Origin: Denticeps clupeoides
Taxonomy: Eukaryota; Chordata; Actinopteri; Clupeiformes; Denticipitidae
Direction of reading: 5' to 3'
Assembly (NCBI RefSeq): GCF_900700375.1
Contig: NC_041709.1
Span: 30,483,515-30,547,514 of the forward strand
Length of the DNA stretch: 64,000 nucleotides
The notes beneath the pieces are model-generated. The model saw only the letters and a list, made by a program, of their open reading frames with translations, had not been told where the DNA came from and searched no databases. Both the position numbers and the translations under genes were made by a program. Shown here one piece after another: positions 41,930-53,705 of the stretch. Position 1 is the first letter of the stretch. Each line of letters opens with the position of its first letter.

Positions 41930-42830
41930 CTTGTCCCCTCTCGGGCCGGGCCGGTCCTGGACGGGCCAGACAGCATCGTCGCCGCCGCCGCGTAATGACA
42001 ACAAAAACAATGGCCGCCGCTGGCAGGCGCTCCAGCGGTGGGGTTCAAGGCTGAAGCGCGCCGCTCCGGTCACAGTAACCGGGCCCGCCGCGTATTAATG
42101 AATGAAAATACAACGCGGGCGGCTCGCGTAGTCCTATAAAAACCCCGCAAACAAACCAAACAAAAGGCGCGAGCCGACGGCGGCGCGGCGGCTTTTGTTC
42201 GTCACGTCAGCCGCGGTTACATAATGAGCCGCCGCGGAACCGGGCCGGAACGCGGCGACGAATCCCCACGCCCCGCTCCGAACCCCGAAATAACGCATCA
42301 CCCGAGCCGCAGCATCCCCCGGCGGGAGGCGGAAACCAGGCCCCGGGTCCGGCCTCGCGTTACCTGTCGGGGGTGCGGGGGGAGGGGGGTGCCTCCCTTT
42401 TCCAGACTCGGCTGGACGTCGGGGATCCCGGTCATAGGCGGAGGGAGGGCGCGGAAGACGGGGACGCGGCCATCGTCGTCGTCGTCGTCGTCGCGCGCTG
42501 CCGGCGATCGAGCCGAACCGAATGACCCTGGGAGGAGGAAGAAGTGAGGAGGAGGAGGAGGAGGAGAAGAAGAAGAAAAAAAAAAAAACACCCCAAAACG
42601 GCGACGGCGAGGATGGGGGACCTGGGAGACGGCGGCTGGCTGGCGCTCCCCCCTCCCTGCCTCCGTCGGTAGCTGCAGCCGCGGCCACTGGCTTTGAGGA
42701 AACCTCGTGACGTCACACGGGTGCAGATTTGGGGCCGACTTCCCCTCTTCCTGGCTTTGTCGCTCGCCAGGCTTTTGTTGCAGCTCGCCAGCGCAACAGT
42801 CGCCGGTACCGGCGCGCACGTTCTCACGGA
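41930..42830 (-). promoter_or_regulatory. akt3: akt3 CpG-island promoter and non-coding first exon
   Basis: Very GC- and CpG-rich block. On the minus strand, CCCCGACAG-GTAACG near 42,360 is a strong splice donor closing a non-coding first exon. The exon includes a (ACG)n run (42,474-42,492) and a purine/pyrimidine-asymmetric GGA/GAA stretch (42,531-42,590), able to form triplex-type structure. The long frames on both strands here are composition effects. Confidence 0.65.
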
Positions 42831-43520
42831 TGCCTCCTCTTGCATAAAGTCCTTTAAAACATTGCTTATTAATACTGCGAAATGCACTCTGCTCGCACTA
42901 ATGGGACTTTTCCATCAATAATTCTGAAAGGAAATTTGGATGAGTGCCTTTTGTTTCATGAGAGTGTCCCCAACCCCATAACAACGATCAAGGTCATTAA
43001 AACTGTCCACACAGCCAGGTTCTCAGCAGAAACTAGTCTGCCACGCGGCTGAAATATATGAATGATTATTCGCTGTGTAGTGGTTATGGTTTATAGGCAT
43101 CTTCACAGGTTTGAGCCGGGCTGTACTGTAGAAGGCTGTGACGAGGTTTCCCTCTAGCGTGCAAAACGGGAAATGCACCGTAATTTCAGCAAAATTTATT
43201 TATTTATTATGACCATGCTCGTGTTCTTTGTGCCTCTGTGCATCATCAGCATTTACAAACCACCCTCAATTAAATGCACCCATGCAAAGACTTTGCCCCC
43301 CTGCTAGACTTTCCATTTGTGCGTTTTTATAGCTGGGTGTCTTGCCTCACATCATGCCCGGGAAGGTTTATTGCCTTAGAGAACATCACCTTTCATGGCA
43401 CCAGCGGCTCAGAAGAAGCTCTGCTGTCTATTTTCTGACTAAAGGCAGAACTAACTAAGCCAAAACATTCTACTCCGGTCGATGTACCAGTAATGTGGTT
43501 GTATGAAGACTCAGTCAGCG
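42830..43520. other. Intergenic, nothing recognised
   Basis: No gene or named repeat seen upstream of akt3. Confidence 0.5.
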
Positions 43521-43524
43521 ACAC

Positions 43525-44010
43525 TTACATTTACATTTACGGCATTTGGCAGACGCCCTTATCCAGAGTGACTTACAACGTGCTTTCAAGTTACCATCGA
43601 TGAAGAGATCAATTCCGGTTCACTAGGACCCCAACTATGAATACAATCTTTTTATTCACTCTGTTGTAGATTCTGTTCACAAGTTCGACAATAAGAAAGT
43701 TACAATTTAATCTAAATATTCTTTAAAGAGGAAGGTCTTGAGCTGTCGTTTGAAGGTGCTCAGTGACTGAGCTGTTCTGACCTCGAGGGGAAGTTCATTC
43801 CACCACCGAGGGGCCAAGACGGAGAAGAGTCTAGATGAACGTCTTCATTTTACCTTCAGAGATGGAGGGACCAGGCGAGCAGTACTGGAGGCTCGGAGTA
43901 TACGAGGTGCAGTGCGAGGTGTAATAAGGGCACTTTTTATGCTGACGGACCCTTTGGTGGCAACTCTTGCTTTACAAACAGATGACCCTGGTGGTCAGGT
44001 CCTGATGTAA
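43525..44010. repeat. Teleost interspersed repeat
   Basis: Begins ACATTTACATTTACGGCATT, then GGCAGACGCCCTTATCC, with an inner part AAGTTCATTCCACCACCGAG. This composite is common in teleost genomes; the precise class was not determined. No ORF. Confidence 0.55.
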
Positions 44011-44545
44011 ATGAGTGTCCGTACTATAAATGTCACAACTAATTTGTGGTCACATTCCAGAAAGGATAAATTCATTTTCTGTTGAATCTTACATATTTCA
44101 GATGTCTAAACCAGCGTCTAAACCATGCAGGCTTATACCGTTTCACAGCGAGAAGTTGACACCATGCGTTTCTTTGAATGATTCAGTGTCCTGTGCTCCA
44201 GTGATCCTGAATAGGAAATGGTGTTTTGGGTTTCACCGTCATTGTAACTGAAGCCAGCAGAGCCTCCGCAGAGCCACCGTCAGTGCTGCACAGTCTACCT
44301 TGTGCCCTGCACCCAGTTTTATCCTGAAACCGGAGGGGATCAGGTAAGAAAACTCCATCCCTACGCATGTGGCCTTTGGGTTGCCACTGGCTTTCTATAA
44401 TAAAGCTGTGCAGAATTTAGTTAGAAACTAAAGGGAGATTGCAATTTAAGAAAAGTTCAAAGAGAATTAAATGACTTTAAGCTCAAAAGCAGCCCAAGCA
44501 TCATTCCATTGAAGCAGACTTGGCTGCTCAGCTGCGGTGCCCAAG

Positions 44546-45521
44546 ATGGCGGGACCAGGGGTGGCGCTGCGACTCCATGAATTTAAAGAGCGCGAAGGGA
44601 ACAGACAAGCCCACGAAATGACTGACAGCATTCTTGGGTGAGTCAGCAGGAACTGAGATTTAAAAATAGACTTCTTGGTTCAGTTTGCTTGTGTATTAAT
44701 TTTTTACATGACGGAAAAAAAGAAATTACAGAGAATCCATGTGATGTGGGTTCTTTTTTCACATTTACAAAAGTTTAGGTCACAATTCATAATAAAAATT
44801 ATATAAATGTTCTATTGTGTCCGTATATTTGTTTACATAATTTTCGGACCAGTCAGTGAAGCAATAGAAACGTGAGCTTGTTGCGGTGCGGAACCCTCTT
44901 GAACCGGGTCTTGAGGAAAGGCTCGTCTTTGGACTGCAGGGTGAAGCGTCAAGGCAGGGACGTAGTCGGCCTGTACCCAGGACAACAGGCGAGGGTGCAC
45001 ATCATGCACTCTGAAAATTCCAGGTAACAGCATCATTTGTAATATTTAATTTGTAAGCCACAGACAGATCTAGGTCATGTGCCAGACAGCTGAGTACATT
45101 AAAAATTCTCTATCTGTTATTACCTGAAAAATCTCAGTAAAAAATTATTTTACTTGGACTTGTTTGCAAGTATTGTATGATTGATGAAGACGCTGTCCAT
45201 AGAATGAATCTGACCTCCTTGGAGCAGAATTGGTGCACCAGCCCAGACCAAAAGGAGAATGTCTACCTAAAGTGTTTTGACCTCTTGACCTTGCAAAACC
45301 TGGAAGTCTTGCGCCAGGATGGCAAAGCGTCCTCCCCCAAGCCCACAGCCTATGAAGAGGAGTTCGGCCTCATGTCTGAACACTTGTGTCAGTATTTATG
45401 TTCATAATCTTTAACAAAAATTACAATAATGATTGCATTATTTGTGCTCTCAACATGTTTATTCATACTCACAGCTCCTGATGACACCAAGTTCACCCTG
45501 AATTCTCACCCTGAGCTCTGA
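44546..45521 (+). CDS. spmip3: spmip3 (C1orf100 orthologue), sperm microtubule inner protein
   Basis: Four exons with agreeing phases: 44,546-44,637, 44,868-45,023, 45,203-45,387 and 45,475-45,521, coding for 159 aa. The protein starts MAGPGVALRLHEFKERE. Its second exon holds QGRDVVGLYPGQQARVHIMH, close to the QGRDVQGYYPGQ block I recall for human C1orf100/SPMIP3, and it ends TLNSHPEL where the human protein has PLNSLPEL. SPMIP3 is a component of the inner surface of sperm axonemal doublets. C1orf100 sits near AKT3 on human 1q44, so the synteny agrees. The third exon acceptor (CCATAG-A) was chosen because the upstream candidate gives a stop. Poly(A) signal AATAAA at about 45,596. The similarity is from memory, but two separate blocks and synteny concur. 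Confidence 0.75.
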
Positions 45522-45602
45522 ACCCACAGAGAGAGATTTTCATACAAGAACACGCTGTACTCTGACGCAGCATTGTGCCAGATGACGTGACACAAAATAA
45601 AT

Positions 45603-46930
45603 TCTGTCTTTTTGGCCCTGATTCACACATGGTGTGTTACCCATGAACCACACAATTACATGCATTAAAAAATTATAATATACAATCATCATACACTACT
45701 TAATGTATGAAAGCACAATAGTCCATTTTGTAATTGAAACCGGTATGTAAACTAGATATCAGACTCAAATGGTCAGGTGACGTCTGCATTCAGCCTGTAA
45801 GAAAGGCTGGCGTAACTGGATAGGTACAGTAATTATTATCTACTTAGGTAAACAGGGTTTAACTATATAAAGTGCTTTTATTGTTGAAGGATCAGAAAGA
45901 AACAATGGACCTGTTTTTTTGTAGCGAGCATTGGAAGACAGGGAATTGGAACATTTTGAAAAATTGAGAAAATTTGGAATAATTTAATGATGTGAGCGTG
46001 AGAATGGAATGAGCACGAACACGATAGATATCAATTGATATGTAGAAACAGAACCATTTAAAAAAGGAAAAATTTATTTGTGATTTATTTAATCATTTCA
46101 GGTAATTCCAATAACCAGTTCATGTAGTGTGCAGTTTTGCATCTTGTTTTTCCTGTCCTTTCAGGTCACTAAAAAAAGAAAATGCATCAACGTTGTGTTG
46201 CATGGAATGTACTCATTATGTGTATGAATCAGCACATAAAAATGTCACTGTGCAGCCTGATAAAAAAAAAGAGTGCATACACTGAAACTACGAAGAATGG
46301 GAGTACTGTTGTGTCTTGTGTTTCTGGCGGAAATAGTCAGACATTAAAACCATAAACCCAGACACAAAGTCCCAAGCAGGTGCATTACAATGCACTCAAA
46401 AGGGAGTAACACACAGTACCTACAGGGCATTCAAAGCTGGAGGCATTATTACTCAGCGCTTTTCCCAAGAACCAGATCCAGCTGCCCTAAATCAAAAGCA
46501 TTATTGTACTTCACTGTATGTTGTGATCTATTACTCACATAAGTCATTTGGGTAAATATGAACTAGAACATTGTTTAAAGTAAAAGGAATGGACAGTCGG
46601 GTGAGACTATTCACGTTCATAGCCACACATAACTGATCTTAAATAGATATTTCTCTTTTAAAATGCAATAAATAATGTTATTAAAAAAAAACAAGATGTC
46701 ATTCTGTTTTATAACTGCTCTGGTTCCCTTCTGGTTGATTAAGCATTATTCGGATTCTTGCTATTACCTGCATTTGACCTCCATTATTTCGAGTTAAAGG
46801 ACGTGAGCTGTGTAATCATGTGTAAGAATTCCTTGCCTTCATTGCTCCAGCCTATAACCATCAATTAATGAAACCCGCAATTCCCAAAGCGAGGATAAGA
46901 TGAAACAAGTCTTTCAGGTCAACTTAATTC
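45603..46930. other. Intergenic, nothing recognised
   Basis: AT-rich, no gene or clear repeat seen until the TATA box of the next gene. Confidence 0.5.
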
Positions 46931-46938
46931 CCGTACCA

Positions 46939-46947
46939 TATATAAAG
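46939..46947 (+). promoter_or_regulatory. TATA box of lysozyme-like gene A
   Basis: TATATAAAG lies 49-57 bp upstream of the chosen ATG at 46,996, placing the start site shortly before it. This argues against the upstream in-frame ATG at 46,900. Confidence 0.6.
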
Positions 46948-46995
46948 CTGCTTAAACTGGAATGGTCCTTGCAGAAGTGTTCTACAGGAGAGAAC

Positions 46996-49049
46996 ATGAA
47001 TGTCTGGATGTGGTTGAGGACCATTCTTTTAGGCGGAGTCCTAATATCCAGTCTGGTTGAGTCCCGGCTGATCTCCAGATGTGATCTGCAGAATCAGCTG
47101 CAAAATGAGTTTCCTGGAAACTGCAAAGATGGCATGAGTGACTCTAAAGCTTTGGAGGATCTGGTGGCAAAGAGTGAGAATTTTTTTATTAGCCTTTATT
47201 GAGAGATAAATACTGTTCTTTTTGGACGTGATATTGATGTGGCACAGTGATGTTTAGCACCGGTGTCTTTCTGTGTCACATATTATGATACATTTCACAT
47301 CATTAATATTCAGTGCCTGATTCTTAAGTGCATTTACCTTTGCTTTCATTTCTTCAGTCATTTGCAAGGTGCGACTCACCTCCTACTTCAATACCAGTCA
47401 GGTTACCACTGTGGACCAGCTTGTTCCTGGAATGCTTGTTGAAGAAAGTTATGAAGTGAGAGATAAGAGAGGGTTTAATCCCAATAGCAGACAGAAAGAG
47501 GTTGGCCTTCCTTTTGGAAGCTCCAGGGTTCCTGCTAACAATGTGAAAAGTGGCCTTGAGAAAGGAAACAAAGGTGGTCAGGGGTCTAGAGACAAGAGGG
47601 ATGTTAAACCTACAACCAGAGGAGATGATAAAGGTCTCTCTCCTGGGGCAAAGCATGGTGAAACAGGTAGCAAACGCGGCGAAGGTTCAAGGGGCAAGAG
47701 GCACGCTTTGTCATCTGTAGTTCCTCCACATCCTCTAGGCATTCCTGGGAATGTTAGTGGTGCTGGCAGAAAGGCAGCAAGGGATCATGGGCACGGTGGC
47801 CGGAGCAAGAGGGATGTTCCTTCAGGAGGCAGGAGAGAAGGAGCTGGCAGTACTGAGAGCAGTGGATTGAGAGGTGGTGGGCAGAATAACAGAGTCAGGA
47901 GGGATGTAAAGGGACATGGCAGACACTGGGGTACTGAGGCAGTGGTTTCTTCACGTGAACATTCTTTAGGCAGTAGTGGCAGAAATGAGAACGTGGGTCA
48001 TGGGACGGGTAAGAAAGACGGCCACGTGTCAAGAGGTAAGAGAGAAACTCGACCAAATGGGAAACAAGAGAGAGTTGGGTCTGGAAATGCTGGTGCCGAC
48101 AGTGATTTGACAAGGAGACATGGACCAGGTAGCAGACCTAACCATGGGTCAAGAGGAAAAAGGCATGCTGACCCAGTAGGCAGAAGAGAGAAGTCCGGGT
48201 TGAAAATTCATCCACAGGTAGTCCTTGGTAGTCCAAGGACGGACGCAAATGATGGTGGTCTCAACAGTCTTTACAATGCTGGTATGTCTGCTTCTCCTGC
48301 AAGTCCCGGTAGTGCAGACAGGTTTCCTGGTCATCAAGATAGTTCCAGTCGGTCTGCCATGAGGGGTAGCACAAGTGGCAAACGGGACAAAGGGTCGAGA
48401 GAGAAAAGAGAAGTCTGGTCTGAAGCCTGGTGGCAGGATGCAGGATCTGCAGTTCCCATATGGTCAGGCCCAATGGCGCTGCCCCCGCCATCCTTCAGAG
48501 AAGGACAGAGAAATATGAAGCATGGATGCCTTCCCATCGGGCCTTTTAGAGATGGGCAGCAAGACGGACAAGAGGCAGAGTCTTCTGGAGAAGCGTTGGA
48601 AGAGGGTATGGGAGGGAGACTGTATGGACTTTTCCAGCTCTCAAATCATGAAGCCTGCAAATCCGGGTCTACTCCCTCTCTCAACATCTGCCAGATGGAG
48701 TGCAGTGGTGAGTAACATTCACTGAATGTACTGTTCATCCACACTCCTCTTGTTTTTTGTGTGTTTTCTTTGGATTGTGCATTTGTGAATTTTCACAGAG
48801 TTGATCAATGATGACATCAGTGATGACATTGCCTGTCTGAAGGCTCTGCAGAAAGCGAAAATGATGTGAGGAAATAATTTCTAATAATCTTTTGGTTGTG
48901 CACAGTTGAATTCTGATGTATATGCTTGCTTCAGATCTTAGATATTTTTTAATGATCTTTATTATTATGTTCATTTCAGGATCAACATGATGTTTCCAGA
49001 TGAGTGCGCCACTGCATCCACTGCCTCTGAATATTTAGCAGAATGCTAA
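46996..49049 (+). CDS. Lysozyme-C/alpha-lactalbumin-like precursor A with eight furin sites
   Basis: Four exons (46,996-47,173, 47,358-48,707, 48,799-48,865 and 48,980-49,049) give 554 aa. Exon borders fall exactly where c-type lysozyme genes split (before Cys30, after Cys81, near residue 108). After a signal peptide (MNVWMWLRTILLGGVLISS) comes LISRCDLQNQL, then IICKVRLTSYFNTSQV, where lysozyme has the catalytic Glu35 (here T). A polar insert of about 395 residues follows, then YGLFQLSNHEAC, NICQMEC, INDDISDDIAC and the final two cysteines. Asp52 is replaced by L. The insert carries eight R-x-K/R-R sites near 47,460, 47,590, 47,690, 47,802, 47,892, 48,033, 48,153 and 48,402, and is basic and Gly/Ser-rich. 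So it is a secreted, probably non-enzymatic precursor that furin-type proteases could cut many times. First of four tandem paralogues and the only one with the ancestral four-exon plan. Confidence 0.85.
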
Positions 49050-49671
49050 ATGTACATCTACAGGAAAATGGCTCCCTATGAATGACGGCTTGCCTCTGAC
49101 AGTCTACGTCCAGACACACATTTACATTTTATTAAAACTTTTTACGTTTTCATTATGACTGTGTCCATCAATGGCCTCAAGATTTTGAGGCAATATTTTT
49201 GTGTTTTGCCTATGCAATGTTTGTATGAAATACTCACTAAAGCACCAACTAAATCTATTAAACTAACTAAATCATAACTGCATATGGACAAATAAACCAT
49301 TCCCATTCTGCAGTGTTGGGCATTAGTTATTTTATGCATTGTGGAGGAAAAACAATACTAAGACCTTTCTCTGTAAAATGGTTAAAGTTTGCATTAAGAG
49401 TTGTAGGAGTGTCTTATGCCTCAAAAGAACTGGGCTGAAGCTCACAGACATATCAGATTTACACCTTAAAAAAGGGCATAGAATTAGCACGTGCACTTGG
49501 GATGTGTGACCATCAATGTCCAGCAATGATTTAATTGTCCCCACCAAAAATTCAGAGATTGTCCAATACAATCCACATTACAGCATGGATGCATGGAGGT
49601 CTTGATAAACTAAGGTTTTCAGTAAATAGTGAGCTATAATGAGGGTCAAAGAACAGATAGTAAAATGTGGA

Positions 49672-49925
49672 ACTGTCAGGAACGCAAAGCAGGGACGGAC
49701 GCAAACACACGACTCACATACACAGGGATTTAATAAAGAAAAAGAGGGTACAAGGACGCACATGCAGACATAACATCAGGACTACAATAAAAAGACAAAC
49801 GATCGAGCAAAGACAGGACACAGCTAGGATACATTTATAATAATAAACAGCTGGAAATAATCAGGATGATCAGGAGCACAAGACAGTCTGTAATTCTGGG
49901 AAAAAATCCAGATCATGACAGGATC
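49672..49925. repeat. Probable short non-autonomous DNA repeat
   Basis: Block from AACTGTCAGGAACGCAAAGC to GATCATGACAGGATC with weak inverted ends (CTGTCA/TGACAG). It resembles dispersed teleost repeats, and no ORF is present. The rest of 49,140-50,590 shows nothing recognisable. Confidence 0.4.
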
Positions 49926-50589
49926 ATAATTGACAGTAAGGTTGAATAATTACATTTTGGTTATTTGTTCATATTTTTATTTTGTTTATTGACATTATTA
50001 GAGCATGATGTCAAGTAATTTCATGACACAGCTTGTTTTGGATATTTTTTTTCTTTCTATTCTTAGCATGCATTTGAATAAAATAAATGTAGAGTTACTT
50101 TATAGGCCTACATGGTGGGCTGGAGCCCAACCCCATGGCACATGTGTTGGTTTGGGCTGTGTCATCTGTGACCCATGAGTGTGTGAGTGAGTGTGAGTAT
50201 TTATTCATTATGTATGAAATTAAAATACATTTTAAGAAATGACCATTAAATATAATTTAGCATTAACTGCATGGCCCATATTTCCATCTGCGTCCATGGG
50301 TGATGCTAAACAGCTGTAAATACTCAAACTGGTATGTAATGGTTATTATAATATCAATGTGCAAACATATTAAATATCTATTTTTTATCTTTTTTTGTAA
50401 ACTCTAAAAGCGATTCATACAAAATGGTGCATTTGTTTAGTTTGCAACCTCTGACGGACATGACTATTCTGCTTTTCACAATATTATATCCAAGCATGGC
50501 TGGTTTGTTTGTCCTCTGTAGTCACCAGATCCTTTCAGATTCTTGCGTGACAGAGCAAGTCTATTGTTAATTGTGTATGAACGTTACCG

Positions 50590-50836
50590 TCTCTGTACTG
50601 CCCAACTTTTGGTGTGTTGATACCATCAAAGTCCATATTTGTGTTGTCTTGGTACACACATTACACCATATTGACTTTCATGGGCTGCCCCACATTGTGC
50701 AACACAAAACTAGTATGACGCTGCAAACCTTTTGTCACAAAAGCTGCATTGTCAGAATTCCCATTGTCAAATGAATGTCATATGAACTCTGAGAGTGACA
50801 TTTAGATAAAAGTCATCAGGTTGGGCAGGGTATAAG
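50590..50836 (+). promoter_or_regulatory. Conserved upstream block and TATA box of gene B
   Basis: A block of about 200 bp shared with genes C and D. It contains CCATATTTGTG, TTACACCATATTGACTTTCA, GTCAGAATTCCCATTGTCA and ACTCTGAGAGTG, followed by TATAAG at 50,831. The ATG is 66 bp after the TATA box. Shared regulation of the array is likely. Confidence 0.65.
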
Positions 50837-50896
50837 AAGTCGTACCCGTCCTCAGACAACTCACAGTTCTGTGCACGACAGAGTAAGACACTCATC

Positions 50897-53204
50897 ATGA
50901 GAGGATTCCTGCTGGTCGGGCTGCTAGCGGTGCTGGCCGTGGCGGTCAGTGAGGCAGCGCTGCTGTCCAAATGTGACGTGAAGACCCGTCTCCAGGAGGC
51001 CATGCAGAAACTGCCGAAAGACATGCAGCGCAAGCTCAACGCAGAGAACTTCGTGGCCAAGAGTAAGAAGAAAAAAATTACAAATAACTATAAACTATAA
51101 CTATATACTCTGATTAAAAGGCTTAAATGATGCTTATAGTGCAGATTTACCAAGCAACAATTCAAGCATAGCAACATTTCAAGTCAAGCAATCAAGTGTA
51201 GGAATTGTTCTTTGGATATGAAAAAGAAATGCAAAGGGTAAACTATTAAAATTGCATTGTAAAGTAATGCTGTATGGTTGTTCTTTCTGCTTTTAAATAA
51301 ATGTGTAGCATTTATCATGTTTACATTTATAGCAAATTATAGCATTGGTGGCCAAGCGGGTAAGGAAGCAAACTCGTAACCGGAAGGTTGCGGGTTCAAA
51401 TCCCAAACTGCCAAGGTGCCACTGAGGTCTCCTTGAGCAAAGTACTGTCCCCACACACTGCTCCCCGGTGCCTTTCATGGATGCCCACTGCTCATTAAGG
51501 GTGATGGTTAAATGCATAACTTTTCGTGCTGCATGCTGTTCTGCATGCCCTCTTACAGAGAGACTAACAGTCAGTAGTTACAGGGTCAGTCCCCCTGGAG
51601 ACACTCAGGGTTAAGTGTCGTGCTCAGGGACACAATGGTAGTAAGTAGGGTTTTTGAACCTGTGACATAGTGGTCTTCTGCTTCACAGGCAAGTGTGTTA
51701 TAGACTAGGCTACAACCACCCTGTAAAAGCACCTTATCTCATTCAGTATTAAAATCTGTATCCTCTTCCAGCTGTGTGTGATGCAGAATACACCTCTGGC
51801 TTCAACACCAGTGCTGTGACCAAGGAAGTGGAGGACCGGGAACATCGCAACAAGCGTTCAGCTAAGAAAGGAGACTTCAAGAACTCCGGTAGTTCAGAGG
51901 AGATCCACGGTGATAACAGCACCAGCCATGAGAAAGGCTTTAACAGCAGCAGTCCCACAAAGCCATTTAATCCCCCCAAGCTTCCAAGGGGTGGAGAACA
52001 TCATGGGAGGTGGTCTGCTGAGAAAGGAGACTCCAAGGGCTCACCACCAAAGATCTTCAGCTCATCAGAAGAAATCCATGGCAGCAACAGCAGCAGCCAC
52101 GAGCAGGGTTTCAACAGCAGCAGCCCCACAAAGCCACTGATGCCCCCCAAGCCTGAAAAGAAGGATGGAGAACATCGTGGTAGGCGGTCAGCTGAAGAAG
52201 GAGACTCCAGTTTTCTGACCCTGGCCTCTTCAGATGAGGCCTCAGGTGCAAGCAGCAGTGAGGAAGAGGACAAACCCATAATTCGCCCCGTTTTCGGGAA
52301 ACGTCGTGACAGGAGGTCCCACGGTGACCAACACCAGACGCCCCCAACATCTTTCATCAGCAGCAGTAACCACAGCTCAGAGCATCAGCATAATGAGCAA
52401 GACAAGGGGGTGAATCACACCAGCTCAGGCGAGAACCACGGCAACACAAAAAAACCAGATCAAAAGGGCGGCAGTCATCGTGGGAGACGGTCATATGAGG
52501 TTGGCCATGTAAACACAAGCTCTTCCTTTGAGATGCCGGGCAACAGGAGCCACCTCGACAGCAGCGAGGACTCTGGAAAGGAACATGCAAATGTTCTGAC
52601 CTTCTATGGGATCTTCCAGTTGAGCGATCGCGTTGCGTGCAACTCCGGCTCTGCGCATTCACTGAACCTCTGCAACACAACCTGCGACGGTCAGTAACCC
52701 ATCCGGCTTTCCCTTGAACTGTACAGTTGTTAGGTTTATTAAAACATTACATTTTCATATTTACATATCATAATACTGACTTTTTTCTTTTTTTCCCCTC
52801 TTCAAGCATTTCTCAATGACGACATCAGTGATGACATTGCATGTGCTTTGAAGCTCCGAACCCAAATGTGAGTTGAGACATTTTTCTTTTTTTGTTTTTC
52901 AGTTAAATATGTTGAACGAAAATACAAGTAATTATTATATTTTCCTAAAGGTTGCCTGGAAGTGAACACCTCAACGAAAAGTAAGCTGGTGTTAAGTTCT
53001 GTCTTTGCGTGTGTATAGAGTTGTAATATTTGAATGGAGGTCCAGTCAAATGTAATGAATGTTCACACCAATCTTCGACTGAGTGAGGGAGTAATTAATG
53101 CAGTAATTTTCCCACTTAATTTATGTGTGTGTGTCTGTTGTAGGCAGGAGCCGAAGGAGTGCAAGAACGTGGTCGGCTCTAGGTACTTCACTGGCTGTAA
53201 ATGA
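50897..53204 (+). CDS. Lysozyme-C/alpha-lactalbumin-like precursor B with repeated furin-bounded insert
   Basis: Five exons (50,897-51,062, 51,772-52,689, 52,807-52,867, 52,951-52,980 and 53,144-53,204) give 411 aa. A signal peptide (MRGFLLVGLLAVLAVAVSEA) leads to LLSKCDVKTRL and TVCDAEYTSGFNTSAV. Lysozyme's W34-E35 is Y-T here; alpha-lactalbumin also has T. The C-terminal half reads FYGIFQLSDRVAC, NLCNTTC, FLNDDISDDIACA, KEC and TGCK. Asp52 is F, and the Ca-loop aspartates 83, 84, 87 and 88 are kept while 82 is N. All eight lysozyme cysteines are present and none lie in the insert. The insert (about 250 aa) is Ser/Asn-rich with many N-glycosylation sequons. It has tandem units starting RNKRSA, GRWSAE and GRRSAE, plus RDRRS and GRRSY, mostly furin-type. 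The tandem context and shared upstream block tie it to genes A, C and D. Confidence 0.88.
51345..51530 (+). repeat. Type 1 SINE in gene B intron 1
   Basis: Complete copy: GGTGGCCAAGCGGGTAAGG, GGTTCAAATCCC, AAGGTGCCACTGAGG, TTAAGGGTGATGGTTAAATG. Confidence 0.8.
51550..51720 (-). repeat. Type 2 SINE, reversed, in gene B intron 1
   Basis: Complement of the type 2 element: GTTACAGGGTCAGTCCCCC, TTAAGTGTCGTGCTCAGGGA and a B-box region at about 51,650-51,662. Confidence 0.7.
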
Positions 53205-53654
53205 GCTGGCAGGAAATTCATCATATCCCTATATGCCACTTCTGCAAGATTTCTCTATTGTTGTTAAACCAAGACTCTTTTCCAGAATACATTTGCTCTG
53301 CAGAGCAACGTGCACTTTTCTACTCTTCTAGATCAGCAGTTCAAAAGATTACGGTGTCATCTGAATACTGATTTAATTCTTAATTACCTCTGAATGAAAG
53401 GAAATGTTTCTTTTGGTTTCTGAAATTGGCAAGATACTGTGTCATATCAACTTCAGTCCCTGAAGTCCTTTATTACATGAACATACATTAAAAGTATTTG
53501 AAGTCTGTGAGTCATTTGCACTGAGTTGGTACGTCTTTGGTACACTTTCCTGTTTTTCCTCTTCTTTCCTGACACTACAAATATTTGCAATCTAAGATGG
53601 CAAATTTAATTATTGCCTAATAGATTAATAATCTCAGATCTCAGTACCCCAGAT

Positions 53655-53705
53655 TATGTTCATTTCAGGACTAACATGGTTTCCAAATGAGTACATTTCC
53701 CACAG
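53655..53705 (+). pseudogene. Relic last exon of a gene-A-like paralogue
   Basis: ATTATGTTCATTTCAGGA...TAACATGG...TTTCCA...ATGAGT matches the acceptor and last exon of gene A (48,964-49,010), with decay. No other exons of that copy are recognisable nearby. It marks a dead paralogue between genes B and C. Confidence 0.6.

Noticed and set aside
42134-42887. Several proline/serine/arginine-rich frames in the akt3 CpG island
   Set aside because: Composition effect of GC-rich triplet repeats in a non-coding first exon and promoter; no homology or splice logic.
44030-44251. 73-codon plus-strand ORF
   Set aside because: No homology, no splice partner, no promoter; likely chance.
46900-46995. Upstream ATG at 46,900 as start of gene A
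   Set aside because: It precedes the TATA box and would put a charged segment before the signal peptide; the ATG at 46,996 gives a standard signal peptide as in genes B-D.
47895-48491. Minus-strand frames inside gene A exon 2
   Set aside because: No conserved content; the plus-strand frame is uninterrupted for 450 codons and ends in a lysozyme-like module.
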